Shown: piece after piece, positions 1 through 9,078 of the stretch
How positions within the stretch are numbered: the first letter of the stretch is position 1
Layout of the letters: every line of letters begins with the position of its first letter
Assembly (NCBI RefSeq): GCF_031583595.1
Contig: NZ_CP134145.1
Location: 3,472,001 to 3,536,000 of the forward strand
Length of the DNA: 64,000 nucleotides
Direction of reading: 5' to 3'
Source: Thalassotalea psychrophila
Lineage (GTDB): Bacteria; Pseudomonadota; Gammaproteobacteria; Enterobacterales; Alteromonadaceae
The notes under the pieces: generated by a model
Databases searched by the model: none
What the model was told of the DNA's origin: nothing
Seen by the model: the letters and a program-made list of their open reading frames with translations, nothing else
Program-made: the position numbers and the translations under genes

Positions 1-685
1 TCATCACTTCATCGTTTAATTTACCTTCAGCCCAAGTTTTTGCAGCTAACGTATGTGAACGATGAGCTAATGCATCTTGCTCTTCACGAGATATACCGTG
101 AGTTTTTGCCATTTGTTCAGCAGTTTGCCCCATAGAAAGACCGGTAGAATATTCTGCAACTGCTGGTGGCTCTGGCATTAAGTCTTTTAATTTTAAGCTG
201 GTAATAAGCTTGGCTTTTTGACCAAAGGTTTTAGCTTTTGATAAATCTAATAAAGTACGAGCTAATTTTTTAGTTACCGTAATTGGCGGCACCGACATTG
301 AATCTGCACCACCGGCAATACCAACATCGATATTACCTAGCATGATATTTTCAGCAACATTCACAGTAGATTGGAAACTGGTAGCACAAGCACGAGATAC
401 GCTATAAGCATCGGTAGCAACATTCATTTGTGTTGCCAAAACAATTTCACGAGCAATGTTTGGTGCTTTTGGCATTTGTACCACTTGACCAAAAACTAAT
501 TGCTCAATAATTGCTGGATCAATATCACTTTTTGCAATCAGTTCGTTAACCACCATAGATCCTAAATCTAAAGCCGGTATACCGTGAAAATCTGTTGCTT
601 GTTTTACAAACGGCGTTCTTAAACCTGCAACTATTGCAATTCGTTCACCTTGAGCTGTTTTTACAGTTTGCTGAGTTCCCATCAT
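1..685 (-). CDS. fadI: 3-ketoacyl-CoA thiolase FadI, 5' part (runs off the window)
   Basis: Thiolase of anaerobic-type fatty-acid beta-oxidation, releasing acetyl-CoA from 3-ketoacyl-CoA; FadI normally pairs with FadJ. Translating the minus strand from 685 gives a thiolase N-terminus: an [13 protein letters not shown] strand, then the nucleophile region [10 protein letters not shown] with its catalytic cysteine, then [10 protein letters not shown] and the helix around [10 protein letters not shown]. These match FadI/FadA-type thiolases, and the [14 protein letters not shown] opening is FadI-like. Two adjacent ATGs (685 and 682) follow an AAGGA ribosome-binding site, so the first was chosen. 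The C-terminal half, with the second catalytic Cys and the His, lies outside the window. A FadR-like operator sits about 215 bases upstream, consistent with fatty-acid control. Family assignment is secure; FadI rather than FadA is likely. Confidence 0.9.
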   Translation of the reverse strand, partial: MMGTQQTVKTAQGERIAIVAGLRTPFVKQATDFHGIPALDLGSMVVNELIAKSDIDPAIIEQLVFGQVVQMPKAPNIAREIVLATQMNVATDAYSVSRACATSFQSTVNVAENIMLGNIDVGIAGGADSMSVPPITVTKKLARTLLDLSKAKTFGQKAKLITSLKLKDLMPEPPAVAEYSTGLSMGQTAEQMAKTHGISREEQDALAHRSHTLAAKTWAEGKLNDEVM

Positions 686-712
686 GTTTCCTTTATTATC
701 GTCGACTAATGC

Positions 713-875
713 TTATACCAACTTCATTAAATTATTGCCCACTTGTGATAGCTAAAATACTCCAAGACTGTGTTGCTCTCAATCCCAATAGCGAGCTATT
801 GGTCAATCGAGCGCCTTGCCCTGATTTATTTTTCCTTAGCACAACAAGATCACAAACTTAATGAAACTGGTATTA
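713..875. repeat. MITE-like element with imperfect terminal inverted repeats
   Basis: The left end TTATACCAACTTCATTAA (713-730) and the reverse complement of the right end (858-875) match at 15 of 18 positions. Inside is a perfect palindrome, CCAATAGC-GA-GCTATTGG (785-802). No plausible gene lies within. The same 12-base end TTATACCAACTT recurs at 8503, upstream of the sigma factor gene. It looks like a small non-autonomous element or palindromic intergenic repeat. It lies between fadI and the FadR-like operator. Confidence 0.55.
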
Positions 876-897
876 CTTAATTAAAAGCAAACAAGCT

Positions 898-914
898 AAC
901 AGGTCCGACCTGAT
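898..914. promoter_or_regulatory. FadR-like operator
   Basis: AACAGGTCCGACCTGAT contains a perfect inverted repeat, CAGGTC-C-GACCTG (900-912). This matches the GGTCNGACC core of the E. coli FadR operator, with flanks close to consensus. FadR represses fatty-acid degradation genes and is released by long-chain acyl-CoA. The neighbour fadI, transcribed away on the minus strand, is the natural target. The divergent moxR gene begins about 130 bases away on the other side. FadR binding is inferred from the motif only. Confidence 0.55.
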
Positions 915-1042
915 CATTTTATTTGATTCTATCTGCAAATGAGGCTTTTTAAAAGCATTGATTTCGCATAACATGATCCTTATATATTCTATATAAGTTT
1001 AATCACACTATTTAACTGCGGTTACGGAAAATAATAATTATT

Positions 1043-1999
1043 ATGGCAATTGAACAATTTTCTAAATTACAAGAACATTTAAGTGAACAAATCGTTGGCC
1101 AACACGCCTTAGTCGAAAACTTACTTATTGCACTATTAGCAGATGGACACCTAATTGTTGAAGGCCCTCCTGGTCTTGCAAAAACACGTGCGATTAACTC
1201 ATTAGCGGATGGTATTGATGCCAATTTTCATCGTATTCAATTTACTCCTGACTTATTACCAGCCGATTTAACTGGTACTGATATTTATCGACCAGAAGAT
1301 GGTACCTTTGTATTCCAACATGGGCCTTTATTTCAAAATTTAGTATTAGCAGATGAAATAAACCGTGCGCCGGCAAAGGTTCAATCAGCATTGTTAGAAG
1401 CAATGGCTGAAGGCCAAGTAACTGTGGGTAAAACCACTTATCAATTGCCTGACTTATTTTTAGTAATGGCTACCCAAAATCCATTAGAGCAAGAAGGCAC
1501 TTACCCGCTTCCTGAAGCTCAGCTCGATCGCTTTTTAATGCATTTAGAAGTTGATTATCCAAATGCTGCTTCCGAGCTGGAAATTTTACGCTTAAATCGT
1601 GGTGAAGCGTTAAATGAGAAAAAAGCACCACTAACTAATATCAGCCAAGCAGACATATTTACCGCTCGCAAAGAAACATTAGAAATTTACCTAGCGCCAG
1701 TACTTGAGCAATACATTGTTGATTTGATCATGGCAACACGCAATGGTGAAAAATATGACGAGAACTTGGGTAAATGGTTAGCCTTTGGCGCCAGCCCTCG
1801 CGCAACTATTGCTTTAGATAGATGCTCACGTGCTAGAGCCTGGTTAAATGGCAGGGACTTTGTTAGCCCCGAAGATATTCAAGCTGTATTTCATAACTGT
1901 TTACGCCATCGCCTAATGCTTACCTATCAAGCAGAAGCTGAAGGCATAACTACCAACCAAGTTATTGATCGCATTTTAACTTTAGTTGCTGTTGGTTAA
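1043..1999 (+). CDS. MoxR family AAA+ ATPase
   Basis: AAA+ ATPase of the MoxR family, thought to act as a chaperone that assembles or activates partners carrying von Willebrand A (VWA) domains. The protein is 318 residues, the usual family length. Visible motifs are Walker A GPPGLAKT (41-48), Walker B LVLADE (100-105) followed by INRAP, and the sensor-1 stretch MATQNP (142-147). It heads a tight plus-strand series with DUF58, a small membrane protein, two VWA membrane proteins and BatD, which is the classic MoxR/Bat arrangement. In other bacteria such loci are linked to envelope stress tolerance. The specific role here is unknown. ATG at 1043 is preceded by a weak GGA. Confidence 0.9.
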   Translation: MAIEQFSKLQEHLSEQIVGQHALVENLLIALLADGHLIVEGPPGLAKTRAINSLADGIDANFHRIQFTPDLLPADLTGTDIYRPEDGTFVFQHGPLFQNLVLADEINRAPAKVQSALLEAMAEGQVTVGKTTYQLPDLFLVMATQNPLEQEGTYPLPEAQLDRFLMHLEVDYPNAASELEILRLNRGEALNEKKAPLTNISQADIFTARKETLEIYLAPVLEQYIVDLIMATRNGEKYDENLGKWLAFGASPRATIALDRCSRARAWLNGRDFVSPEDIQAVFHNCLRHRLMLTYQAEAEGITTNQVIDRILTLVAVG

Positions 2000-2056
2000 T
2001 GCCATCTTTAGCTAAACATTTTTTAAGCGAGTTAAATGTTGCGATAGGTAAAAACT

Positions 2057-3058
2057 ATGTGGTGGAATAAGCATTCAAATTTTGATGCAAACCTTGGTAT
2101 AAGTGAACAACTTAGTACCTTGCAAAGTGACGGAATTAATTTAACGATTGATGAACTGTTATCTTATCAAGGCAAAGCGTCACTGCTTAATCTCGCGCCT
2201 AAAAACGCGGTGCACGGCCACTTATCAGGTAATTACCTTGCCCGAACAAAAGGCCGAGGTATGGAGTTTGATGAAGTGAGACATTATCAAACTGGCGATG
2301 ATATTAGAGCCATAGACTGGCGCGTTACAGCGCGAACTGGCGAAACTCATACTAAATTGTTTAAAGAAGAAGTTGAACGTCCAGTTTTAATTGCCACCGA
2401 CTTAGGCCAGTCGATGTTTTTTGGTTCAAAACTCTTGTTTAAGTCTGTACAAGCATCTCATATTGCTTCATTAGTTGCTTGGCATGCAAAAAAGCGTGGT
2501 GATAGAGTTGGCGGATTGGTCTTTAATGAACTTGAACATCAAGAACTTAAACCAAGAAGTCGACAAAATGGTGTATTGCATTATCTGCACGCGTTGGACG
2601 AATTGCACTTGCAAGGCTTAGAACACTGGCAACAAGACAACCCTAGCAGTAACGATTATTTTATTGAAAATTGTAATCGGTTAAGACAGTTGGCCCGTCC
2701 AGGTTCATTGGTATATTTAATTACAGACGGTAATCATTTTGACGAAAAAGCTCTGTTGCCGTTATCGCAAATTTCCCGCGTATGTGAGTTAGTTATTTGC
2801 CAAATATCAGATCCTTTAGAGTCTGAACTCCCAGAAAGTCATCATAAAACATCTGTCGCGGTTACCGACGGTAAAGTGAAACAACAGCTTACCCTTGGTG
2901 ATAAAAAAGCCGCTGAACGTTATCAGCAAAAAGCGCAAATGCTTACTCAGTTAAAACAACATATGTATCAAAAAGCCGGGGCTCGCTTTATTAGCTTTTC
3001 TGCCGGCAGTAGCATTGAACATCAATTAAAATCAGGAGTTGAATCTTGGATCCGTTAG
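2057..3058 (+). CDS. DUF58 domain protein of the MoxR/Bat operon
   Basis: A 333-residue protein of the DUF58 family, which accompanies MoxR ATPases and adopts a VWA-like fold in its C-terminal half. The family signature GDDIRAIDWR lies at residues 80-89 and is preceded by a conserved RGMEFDEVRHYQ stretch. The following segment, LIATDLGQSM, resembles a VWA MIDAS strand but lacks the full DxSxS motif, as is common in DUF58. No membrane segment is seen, so it is probably cytosolic and bound by MoxR. It starts 57 bases after moxR with an AGGT ribosome-binding site, and its end overlaps the next gene by 13 bases, indicating co-translation. Confidence 0.85.
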   Translation: MWWNKHSNFDANLGISEQLSTLQSDGINLTIDELLSYQGKASLLNLAPKNAVHGHLSGNYLARTKGRGMEFDEVRHYQTGDDIRAIDWRVTARTGETHTKLFKEEVERPVLIATDLGQSMFFGSKLLFKSVQASHIASLVAWHAKKRGDRVGGLVFNELEHQELKPRSRQNGVLHYLHALDELHLQGLEHWQQDNPSSNDYFIENCNRLRQLARPGSLVYLITDGNHFDEKALLPLSQISRVCELVICQISDPLESELPESHHKTSVAVTDGKVKQQLTLGDKKAAERYQQKAQMLTQLKQHMYQKAGARFISFSAGSSIEHQLKSGVESWIR

Positions 3059-3603
3059 CGAATTTACAAGATATTCACTTGCCCGAAAATATCCATGGCT
3101 GGCCTATTGCCCCCGGTTGGTGGATATTGCTTGTTAGCATTATTGCCATAGCAGTTTTCTCCTATAAGAAAATATCAGCTAAGCGCAAGCAAAGTTTGGT
3201 GAAGCGCCAAGCAATAAAACAATTAACCGAACTAGATAATTTATCTACCGAGAAATCGATCGCGATTTTGAAATGGGTAAGCATGCATTATTTTAACCGC
3301 AATGAGGTAGCGGCAATTCATGGTGATAAATTATTGGCATTTTTGTCGAATAAATTACCCAATGAGCAACAAGCAAGTTTCGTTCAGTTAGCTGAAAACG
3401 CGTTAATGCAACAGTACCGTAAATCGACTCATTCTCTTTATTCACAAGAACTTCAGCAAGCGGCATTACTTTGGGTTAATAATGCCGCGCTCATAGAAAT
3501 TAAAGGTGTAGAAGTTATAGCATCAGACAAAAATCAGCCCTCGGCTATTCAAAACAACAATAATAAAATGACAACAGCTAAAAGTGAGGTTACTCATGAT
3601 TAG
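3046..3603 (+). CDS. DUF4381-type small membrane protein
   Basis: A 185-residue protein with one transmembrane helix near residues 25-42 (WWILLVSIIAIAVFSY) followed by a basic, mostly helical cytosolic domain. In gammaproteobacterial MoxR/Bat operons this position between DUF58 and BatA is occupied by DUF4381 proteins, and the short N-terminal LxDIHLPxxIxGWPxAPGWW opening fits that family. The function is unknown; it is probably an accessory subunit of a membrane-bound MoxR-VWA complex. It overlaps the DUF58 gene (13 bases) and the next gene (8 bases, ATGATTAG), so translation is likely coupled on both sides. Confidence 0.75.
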   Translation: MDPLANLQDIHLPENIHGWPIAPGWWILLVSIIAIAVFSYKKISAKRKQSLVKRQAIKQLTELDNLSTEKSIAILKWVSMHYFNRNEVAAIHGDKLLAFLSNKLPNEQQASFVQLAENALMQQYRKSTHSLYSQELQQAALLWVNNAALIEIKGVEVIASDKNQPSAIQNNNNKMTTAKSEVTHD

Positions 3604-4744
3604 TTTTTTATGGCCATGGCTCGCTCTGTTGTTACCTCTGCCATTAATTGTGTACTTCTTATCACCTAAAAAAGCAGCAAGTTCGGCGGCGCTAAAAGTT
3701 CCGGTACTATTACCTGGTGCCAGCTCTAAAACCTCTGCTATGGGACAACAACAATTGCCAGTTTGGCTTGCTGTCGTTGTATGGTGTTTATTAGTATTAG
3801 CGGTTACAAGACCTCAATGGTTAGGGGAACCGATTCAAATTCCAACCCAAGGCAGAGAGATGATCATCGCCGTTGATTTGTCTGGCAGTATGCAAATAGA
3901 AGATATGCGATTAAACGGCAGCACAGTGAATCGTTTAGTGATGCTAAAAGAGTTACTTGGTGATTTTATTGAACGCAGAAATGGTGATCGCTTAGGCTTA
4001 ATTTTATTTGGTGATGATGCTTATATGCAAACACCAATGACCTTTGACCGAAAAACCATGCAACAAATGTTGGATGAATCAGAGATTGGTTTAGTAGGTC
4101 AAAAAACCGCTATTGGTGACGCTATGGCGTTAGGGGTTAAACGCTTCGTTAATAAGAAAGAGTCTAACCGCGTATTATTACTAGTTACTGATGGCCAAAA
4201 CACCTCAGGAAAAATAACTCCGGAGCAAGCATTAGAATTAGCAGTAGCTAAAGATGTGACCATTTACACTATCGGTGTTGGCGCAGAAGTAATGCTTGAG
4301 CGCTCATTATTTGGTACCCGTAAAGTTAATCCATCTCGCGATTTAGATGAAAATACCTTAACTAAAATTGCCAAGCAAACTGGAGGCTCATACTTTAGAG
4401 CCACTGATGGCGAGTCGATGACAAGAATTTATCAAATGCTGGACCAGCTTGAACCGGTTGAACAAGATCAACAACAGATGCGCCCGTTAACGGCGCTATT
4501 TTACTACCCATTAACCGCTGCCATGGTGTTAATGATCATGCAAATGCTGATGATTAAATATATAAGCTTTGGCTCTATATTTAATTGGTCTTCGGGTACA
4601 ACAAATAAAGTAAAACCAAATCAATTATTTAACAAACCGTCTCCGGAGTCATTTAAAGCAGCAGATAAAAAAATCAGAGATAAGCCTTCATCAGGCTCTA
4701 ACGAGAAAACTGAAACCATGGCACATTCTAAGGAGCAAATATAA
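3596..4744 (+). CDS. batA: BatA-like VWA membrane protein
   Basis: VWA-domain inner-membrane protein. It has an N-terminal hydrophobic segment, a second one around residues 55-72, then a VWA domain with a complete MIDAS metal site: DLSGSM at residues 94-99, the threonine region QKTAIGDAMALG and the aspartate in VTDGQN. A C-terminal transmembrane segment lies near residues 300-325, and a charged tail follows. Such BatA proteins are presumed MoxR clients in the cell envelope. An upstream GTG at 3584 is possible, but ATG at 3596 has a well placed GTGAGGT ribosome-binding site and overlaps the previous stop, so it was preferred. The stop overlaps the next start by one base (TAATG). Confidence 0.85.
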   Translation: MISFLWPWLALLLPLPLIVYFLSPKKAASSAALKVPVLLPGASSKTSAMGQQQLPVWLAVVVWCLLVLAVTRPQWLGEPIQIPTQGREMIIAVDLSGSMQIEDMRLNGSTVNRLVMLKELLGDFIERRNGDRLGLILFGDDAYMQTPMTFDRKTMQQMLDESEIGLVGQKTAIGDAMALGVKRFVNKKESNRVLLLVTDGQNTSGKITPEQALELAVAKDVTIYTIGVGAEVMLERSLFGTRKVNPSRDLDENTLTKIAKQTGGSYFRATDGESMTRIYQMLDQLEPVEQDQQQMRPLTALFYYPLTAAMVLMIMQMLMIKYISFGSIFNWSSGTTNKVKPNQLFNKPSPESFKAADKKIRDKPSSGSNEKTETMAHSKEQI

Positions 4745-6678
4745 TGAGCGAATTTCATTTTATCCGCCCTTTATGGCTACTCGCTGTTGTGGTGCTTGTC
4801 TGGGTTATTTGGCAACTTAGAAAAATTAGAATATCAAGCAGTGCATGGCATCATGTTATTCCAAAGCATTTAGCCCACATGTTATTAAGTAGCAGTGAAA
4901 ATAAAAAGCCAGTATCACTTATACCTGCCTCAATTATCGGCTTATTATTTATTTTTGCATTGGCTGGCCCAACTTGGCAGAAGCTACCACAACCGGTATT
5001 TGATGTTGAACGCGGCTCAGTACTTATCATGGATATGTCTTTTTCAATGCTTGCAACTGACATTAAACCAAATAGACTCACCATGGCTCGCTATAAAGCG
5101 ATGGATTTGGTTGAAAAAATAGATGAAGGTGAAATTGGTCTGGTGGCTTATGCTGGTGATGCATTTATTATTAGCCCGTTAACAGCGGATATAAACAATA
5201 TCAAATTACTCTTACCCTCATTGTCACCAAATATTATGCCTGAGTTAGGTTCTAACCCCTACCCTGCATTAGTACTAGCAAATGAAATGTTACTAAACGC
5301 GGGGCATATTGAAGGTGATATTTATTGGGTAACCGATGGTATAAGCTCAGATGAACTTGCCGATATTAATGACTTTGCCAGTGAGCATCCGCATCGCATT
5401 AATATATTAGGCGTGGGTAGCGATCAAGGCGCGCCAATTACGTTAGCCAATGGTGAGCTAATGAAGGATAGAGGTGGCAATATCGTTATTCCTAAAATGA
5501 ACGCGCCAAGGCTTGCCGGTATTAGCCAAAATAGTGGAGGAGCTTTTAGTCAGATAACCGCTGATGACAGCGACTTAGAAAATCTAAGTGAATTAAAAGC
5601 ACTAGATGCAAAAAAAGAAATGCAAAATGAACAAGACAATTTAGGCGATCAATGGCAAGAAATGGGACCCTATCTATTATTAATAGCCCTGCCATTATTG
5701 TTAGGTTATTTTCGCCGCGGAGTATTGTTTACCCCTGTATTATTAAGCTTGGTTATTGCATCTTCACTACATGCCCCAAGGGCAGAAGCAAGCCTTTGGG
5801 ATGATTTATGGCAAACTAAAAACCAGCAAGGTAAGGCAAACTTCGAACAACAACAATATGCAGAAGCTGCCGAGCAGTTTTCAGAGCCGCTTTGGCAAGG
5901 CAGCAGTTACTACAAGGCTGGTGATTTTGAAAAAGCGTTAGATGCCTTTAAGCAAGTTGAATCAGCAGAATCTAGTTATAACCAAGGTAATACCCTAGCT
6001 AAGCTACAGCAATATGATGAAGCAATTAAAGCTTATGATGAGGTTCTCGCTGAAACCCCTGATCATATGGATGCGGCATCTAATAAAGCGCTTGTGGAAC
6101 AATTGCAGCAGCAACAAGAAGAGCAAGAACAGCAAGAGCAGAATCAAGACGATTCGAATCAAGAACAAAATGAAGAACAGGATCAACAGCAGTCTGATCA
6201 ACAAAAAGAAAATCAACAACAGTCTGGCGAAAATGGCGACAGCGATGATAACCAAGAGCAGCAACAAGCTCAAAACCAGCAAGAACAAGATTCTGAGAAT
6301 CAAGATCAACAATCACAAGACTCGCAAAGCCAAGAAAGCCCTGATGGAGATCAAAATCCTAATGAACAGGAGTCTGATCAGCAAAGCCGTGACAATGAGC
6401 AACAAAACGCTGAGCAAGATGAGTCAGAGCAAGAACAAAATGCTGCAGCTCAAGCTGAAAATGCAGAGCAAGATGAGCAGCAAAGCCCGCAAGACGAACA
6501 GAGTGCAGGTGTAGTAGACGACACGAGTAAAGAAAACACCGAATTAAATCAAAAGCATGAACAAATGCTTAGAAAAGTTACCGACGATCCCCAGTTGCTA
6601 TTACGCAATAAAATGAAACTGGAATATCAAAAACGTCGTCAAAACAGAAGCAGCATTGGAGTAAAAGAAAAATGGTAA
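4744..6678 (+). CDS. BatB/BatC-type VWA-TPR fusion with a long Gln/Glu-rich tail
   Basis: 644-residue membrane protein that combines BatB and BatC functions. It has N-terminal hydrophobic helices, then a VWA domain with MIDAS DMSFS (97-101). A transmembrane segment follows near residues 310-345, then TPR repeats at about 355-455 (AEAAEQF, EKALDAFKQ, DEAIKAYDEVL). From about 455 to 595 there is an extreme low-complexity stretch of Gln, Glu, Asp, Asn and Ser, and the tail ends in a basic segment. TPR regions are protein-interaction modules, and in BatC homologues a disordered tail is usual. The long uninterrupted frame supports real translation. It starts on the TAATG overlap with batA. Confidence 0.82.
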   Translation: MSEFHFIRPLWLLAVVVLVWVIWQLRKIRISSSAWHHVIPKHLAHMLLSSSENKKPVSLIPASIIGLLFIFALAGPTWQKLPQPVFDVERGSVLIMDMSFSMLATDIKPNRLTMARYKAMDLVEKIDEGEIGLVAYAGDAFIISPLTADINNIKLLLPSLSPNIMPELGSNPYPALVLANEMLLNAGHIEGDIYWVTDGISSDELADINDFASEHPHRINILGVGSDQGAPITLANGELMKDRGGNIVIPKMNAPRLAGISQNSGGAFSQITADDSDLENLSELKALDAKKEMQNEQDNLGDQWQEMGPYLLLIALPLLLGYFRRGVLFTPVLLSLVIASSLHAPRAEASLWDDLWQTKNQQGKANFEQQQYAEAAEQFSEPLWQGSSYYKAGDFEKALDAFKQVESAESSYNQGNTLAKLQQYDEAIKAYDEVLAETPDHMDAASNKALVEQLQQQQEEQEQQEQNQDDSNQEQNEEQDQQQSDQQKENQQQSGENGDSDDNQEQQQAQNQQEQDSENQDQQSQDSQSQESPDGDQNPNEQESDQQSRDNEQQNAEQDESEQEQNAAAQAENAEQDEQQSPQDEQSAGVVDDTSKENTELNQKHEQMLRKVTDDPQLLLRNKMKLEYQKRRQNRSSIGVKEKW

Positions 6679-8303
6679 AAACGATCAAACAGTGCGTTTT
6701 TATAGTTTCCCTATTCGCTACATTTTTTGCAAATGCATTAACTAACGTTACCGCCAGCATTGATAAAAATCCGGCAATAGTTAATGAATCAATTGTACTT
6801 ACGGTTAAAGCTGATGATTCAGTATCTGCCGATGCCTTTGACCCTAGCATTTTACAAAAAGACTTTGTAGTTGGCGGTACTTCAGTAAGCAGTCAAACCA
6901 ATATGGTTAACTTCGATATGACCCGTTCCACTCAGTGGACAACTCTGCTTATTCCTAGGAAAAAAGGCAAGGTAGTGATCCCAGCCCTTTCTGTAGGCGG
7001 AGTTAGCACCCAACCTATTGCGTTAGTGGTGCTAGCTGAAAGTGAAAAAGGCGCGAGCCAACAAAAAGATTTATATATTACTTCCGACGTAAGCGATCAA
7101 GACATTTACGTGCAGCAGCAATTCACCTTAAGAGTTCGTTTGCATTTAGCGGTAAATTTAAAGCGCGGTGTACTCACTGAGCCAAAAATGACCGGCTCTG
7201 AAATTAAACAAATAGGCCAAGATAAAGAAGATACACAGATTATTGACGGTAAACGCTATCGAATAATTGAACGCATTTACTCAGTAAAACCACAGACCAG
7301 CGGAAAATTTGTATTGCATAGCTCTACCTTTGAAGGTGAGATCATAATTAGTAAAAGTCGCTCTTTATTTTCAGGTATGGATCGAGGTAAACCAGTTAGC
7401 ATACGAGGTAAAGAAATTGATATTAACGTAAAACCAGTGCCTGATAATTATAGCGGAGAGTGGTTGCCGAGCGAAATCATCAGCATTGAAGACGAATGGC
7501 CTGTGGCAGGCACTGAATTTGAATTAGGTGAGCCTATTACCCGTAAGGTGACAATCACGGCTGCAGCGCTTAGCGCCGAGCAATTACCGGTATTAAATTT
7601 TGTAGTACCCGATGGTTTAAAAATATATCCAGACCAAGCTGAAAGTCAAAGTGGTGTTCAAAACGGTTTGTTGATCAGCCAAAAAGTACAAGAATTTGCC
7701 ATAGTACCTACCAAGCCTGGTACCTATACCCTGCCAGATTTAACCGTTCCTTGGTGGAATACTAAACTGAATAAACTTGAGCAAGCAATTATACCGGGTA
7801 AAACAATTACCATTAATGGTATTCAGGCAGCAACACCAGCATTTAATCAACCAATTCATCCACAAACGCAAATTGTGACTGAACAAAATACTACATTACA
7901 ATGGCTATTTTTAGCTGGCTGGATACTTACCGCCTTAGCTTGGTTTTATATGGCAAAATTGAAAGGCAACATAAGCTTTAGCAAAGCGACATTCACCAGC
8001 GAAGACAAGCAAAGCTATTTAAAGTTAATGGCGGCATGTAGCCAAAATAATGGTGAACAAGTTATTAGCCTATTGCCAATATGGGCGAAAGATCTATATC
8101 CGAACGAGCACTTTGCTAATTTAGAACAAGTAAGCAAAAAGCTTAATAGTGTTGATTTTAATGAAGCATTAGCCGAGTTACAACGCAATTACTTTTCAGC
8201 CAACACCGGAAATTGGCAAGGTAGTAAATTGTTAAAGATAATTTCAAGATTGCAAACTAAAACGATACAACAGCAGCAAATCGAAATAGCGATTAATCCT
8301 TGA
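6672..8303 (+). CDS. batD: BatD family protein
   Basis: 543-residue BatD homologue. An N-terminal signal peptide (KTIKQCVFIVSLFATFFANA) is followed by a string of beta-sandwich-like periplasmic domains with the family-typical opening ASIDKNPAIVNESIVLTV. A transmembrane helix lies at about residues 410-428 (LQWLFLAGWILTALAWFYM), and a C-terminal helical cytosolic domain follows. Bat proteins are implicated in envelope or oxidative stress survival in some bacteria; here the role is inferred only from the operon. The gene overlaps the previous one by 7 bases and ends the operon. A terminator follows at 8379. Confidence 0.85.
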   Translation: MVKTIKQCVFIVSLFATFFANALTNVTASIDKNPAIVNESIVLTVKADDSVSADAFDPSILQKDFVVGGTSVSSQTNMVNFDMTRSTQWTTLLIPRKKGKVVIPALSVGGVSTQPIALVVLAESEKGASQQKDLYITSDVSDQDIYVQQQFTLRVRLHLAVNLKRGVLTEPKMTGSEIKQIGQDKEDTQIIDGKRYRIIERIYSVKPQTSGKFVLHSSTFEGEIIISKSRSLFSGMDRGKPVSIRGKEIDINVKPVPDNYSGEWLPSEIISIEDEWPVAGTEFELGEPITRKVTITAAALSAEQLPVLNFVVPDGLKIYPDQAESQSGVQNGLLISQKVQEFAIVPTKPGTYTLPDLTVPWWNTKLNKLEQAIIPGKTITINGIQAATPAFNQPIHPQTQIVTEQNTTLQWLFLAGWILTALAWFYMAKLKGNISFSKATFTSEDKQSYLKLMAACSQNNGEQVISLLPIWAKDLYPNEHFANLEQVSKKLNSVDFNEALAELQRNYFSANTGNWQGSKLLKIISRLQTKTIQQQQIEIAINP

Positions 8304-8378
8304 AACAGCAACCTGTAAAGCTTAAAGGCTACAAGCTGCAAGGCTGCGAAATGCGAGCCCCAACCTTATAGCCTTAAT

Positions 8379-8403
8379 TGCCCACAAAATGTGGGCATTT
8401 TTG
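8379..8403 (+). terminator. Rho-independent terminator of the moxR-batD operon
   Basis: Perfect 8-base stem TGCCCACA / TGTGGGCA around an AAA loop, followed by TTTTTGTG. It lies 75 bases past the batD stop. The preceding spacer (about 8310-8350) holds short imperfect repeats of the type AAGCTGCAAGGCTGC of unknown meaning. Confidence 0.85.
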
Positions 8404-8502
8404 TGTTTACGCCTAAACTCACTATTAAATAAAATATTTTTTATTTTTTCGAAATTAAAATTACCTTTGATTGGTCCTTACTAATAACCAACAATAATAT
8501 TG

Positions 8503-8542
8503 TTATACCAACTTAATTGAGTATGTGATCAACTTGGTATTT
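8503..8542. repeat. Short palindrome sharing its end with the 713-875 element
   Basis: TTATACCAACTT at 8503-8514 faces AACTTGGTAT at 8531-8540, giving a 9-of-10 inverted repeat with a 16-base centre. The left 12 bases are identical to the left end at 713. The element sits about 20 bases upstream of the sigma factor start, so it may form a hairpin in its leader or overlap its promoter. Confidence 0.55.
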
Positions 8543-8562
8543 ATAACCCTTGGAACCCATTT

Positions 8563-9078
8563 ATGGCAAGTAAGCAAGTTAGATACGAAGCCTTGGTTAA
8601 AGCACTGCACGCAGACTTATTCCGCTACGCATACTGGCTAGTTCATGACAAACATATCGCTGAAGATTTAGTTCAGGAAACCTTCCTTAGAGCTTGGCGT
8701 GCGCTTGATTCTTTAAAAGATCAAAAAGCAGCGAAATCATGGCTTATTACTATATTGCGTAGAGAAAATGCTCGCCGCTTTGAACGTAAACAATTCGACA
8801 TGAGCGAGTACGATGAAGGCAGTACGGTTGACAATTTTTCAACTAGTACAGAGCAACAACTTGAAGACCATTGGTTAAGAGAAAAAATCGCTCGCTTACC
8901 AGCAGAATACAGAGAGCCTTTGGTATTACAAGTTATAGGTGGTTTTAGTGGTGAAGAGATCGGCAAGATGTTGGATTTAAACAAAAACACCGTAATGACT
9001 CGCTTATTTAGAGCGAGAAACCAACTCAAAGATGCAATTGAAAAAGATAATGAAATTAAGGGGCGAATTAATGGATGA
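8563..9078 (+). CDS. ECF RNA polymerase sigma factor
   Basis: 171-residue sigma-70 family factor of the extracytoplasmic function class. Region 2 is recognisable in LFRYAYWLVHDKHIAEDLVQ and the downstream ETFLRAWR. Region 4, with its helix-turn-helix, is in LPAEYREPLVLQVIGG, FSGEEIGKML and NTVMTRLFRARNQL. Length and architecture are standard. It is followed, with an 8-base overlap, by a DUF3379 protein that probably controls its activity or shares its regulon. The signal it responds to cannot be told from sequence. Immediately upstream is the palindrome at 8503-8542. Confidence 0.92.
   Translation: MASKQVRYEALVKALHADLFRYAYWLVHDKHIAEDLVQETFLRAWRALDSLKDQKAAKSWLITILRRENARRFERKQFDMSEYDEGSTVDNFSTSTEQQLEDHWLREKIARLPAEYREPLVLQVIGGFSGEEIGKMLDLNKNTVMTRLFRARNQLKDAIEKDNEIKGRING

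Noticed and set aside
6004..6514. Long open frames in other frames over the Gln-rich tail of the VWA-TPR gene
   Set aside because: They result from the CAA/CAG/GAA repeat composition, have no ribosome-binding sites, and their translations are low-complexity Leu/Ile or Lys/Asn runs.
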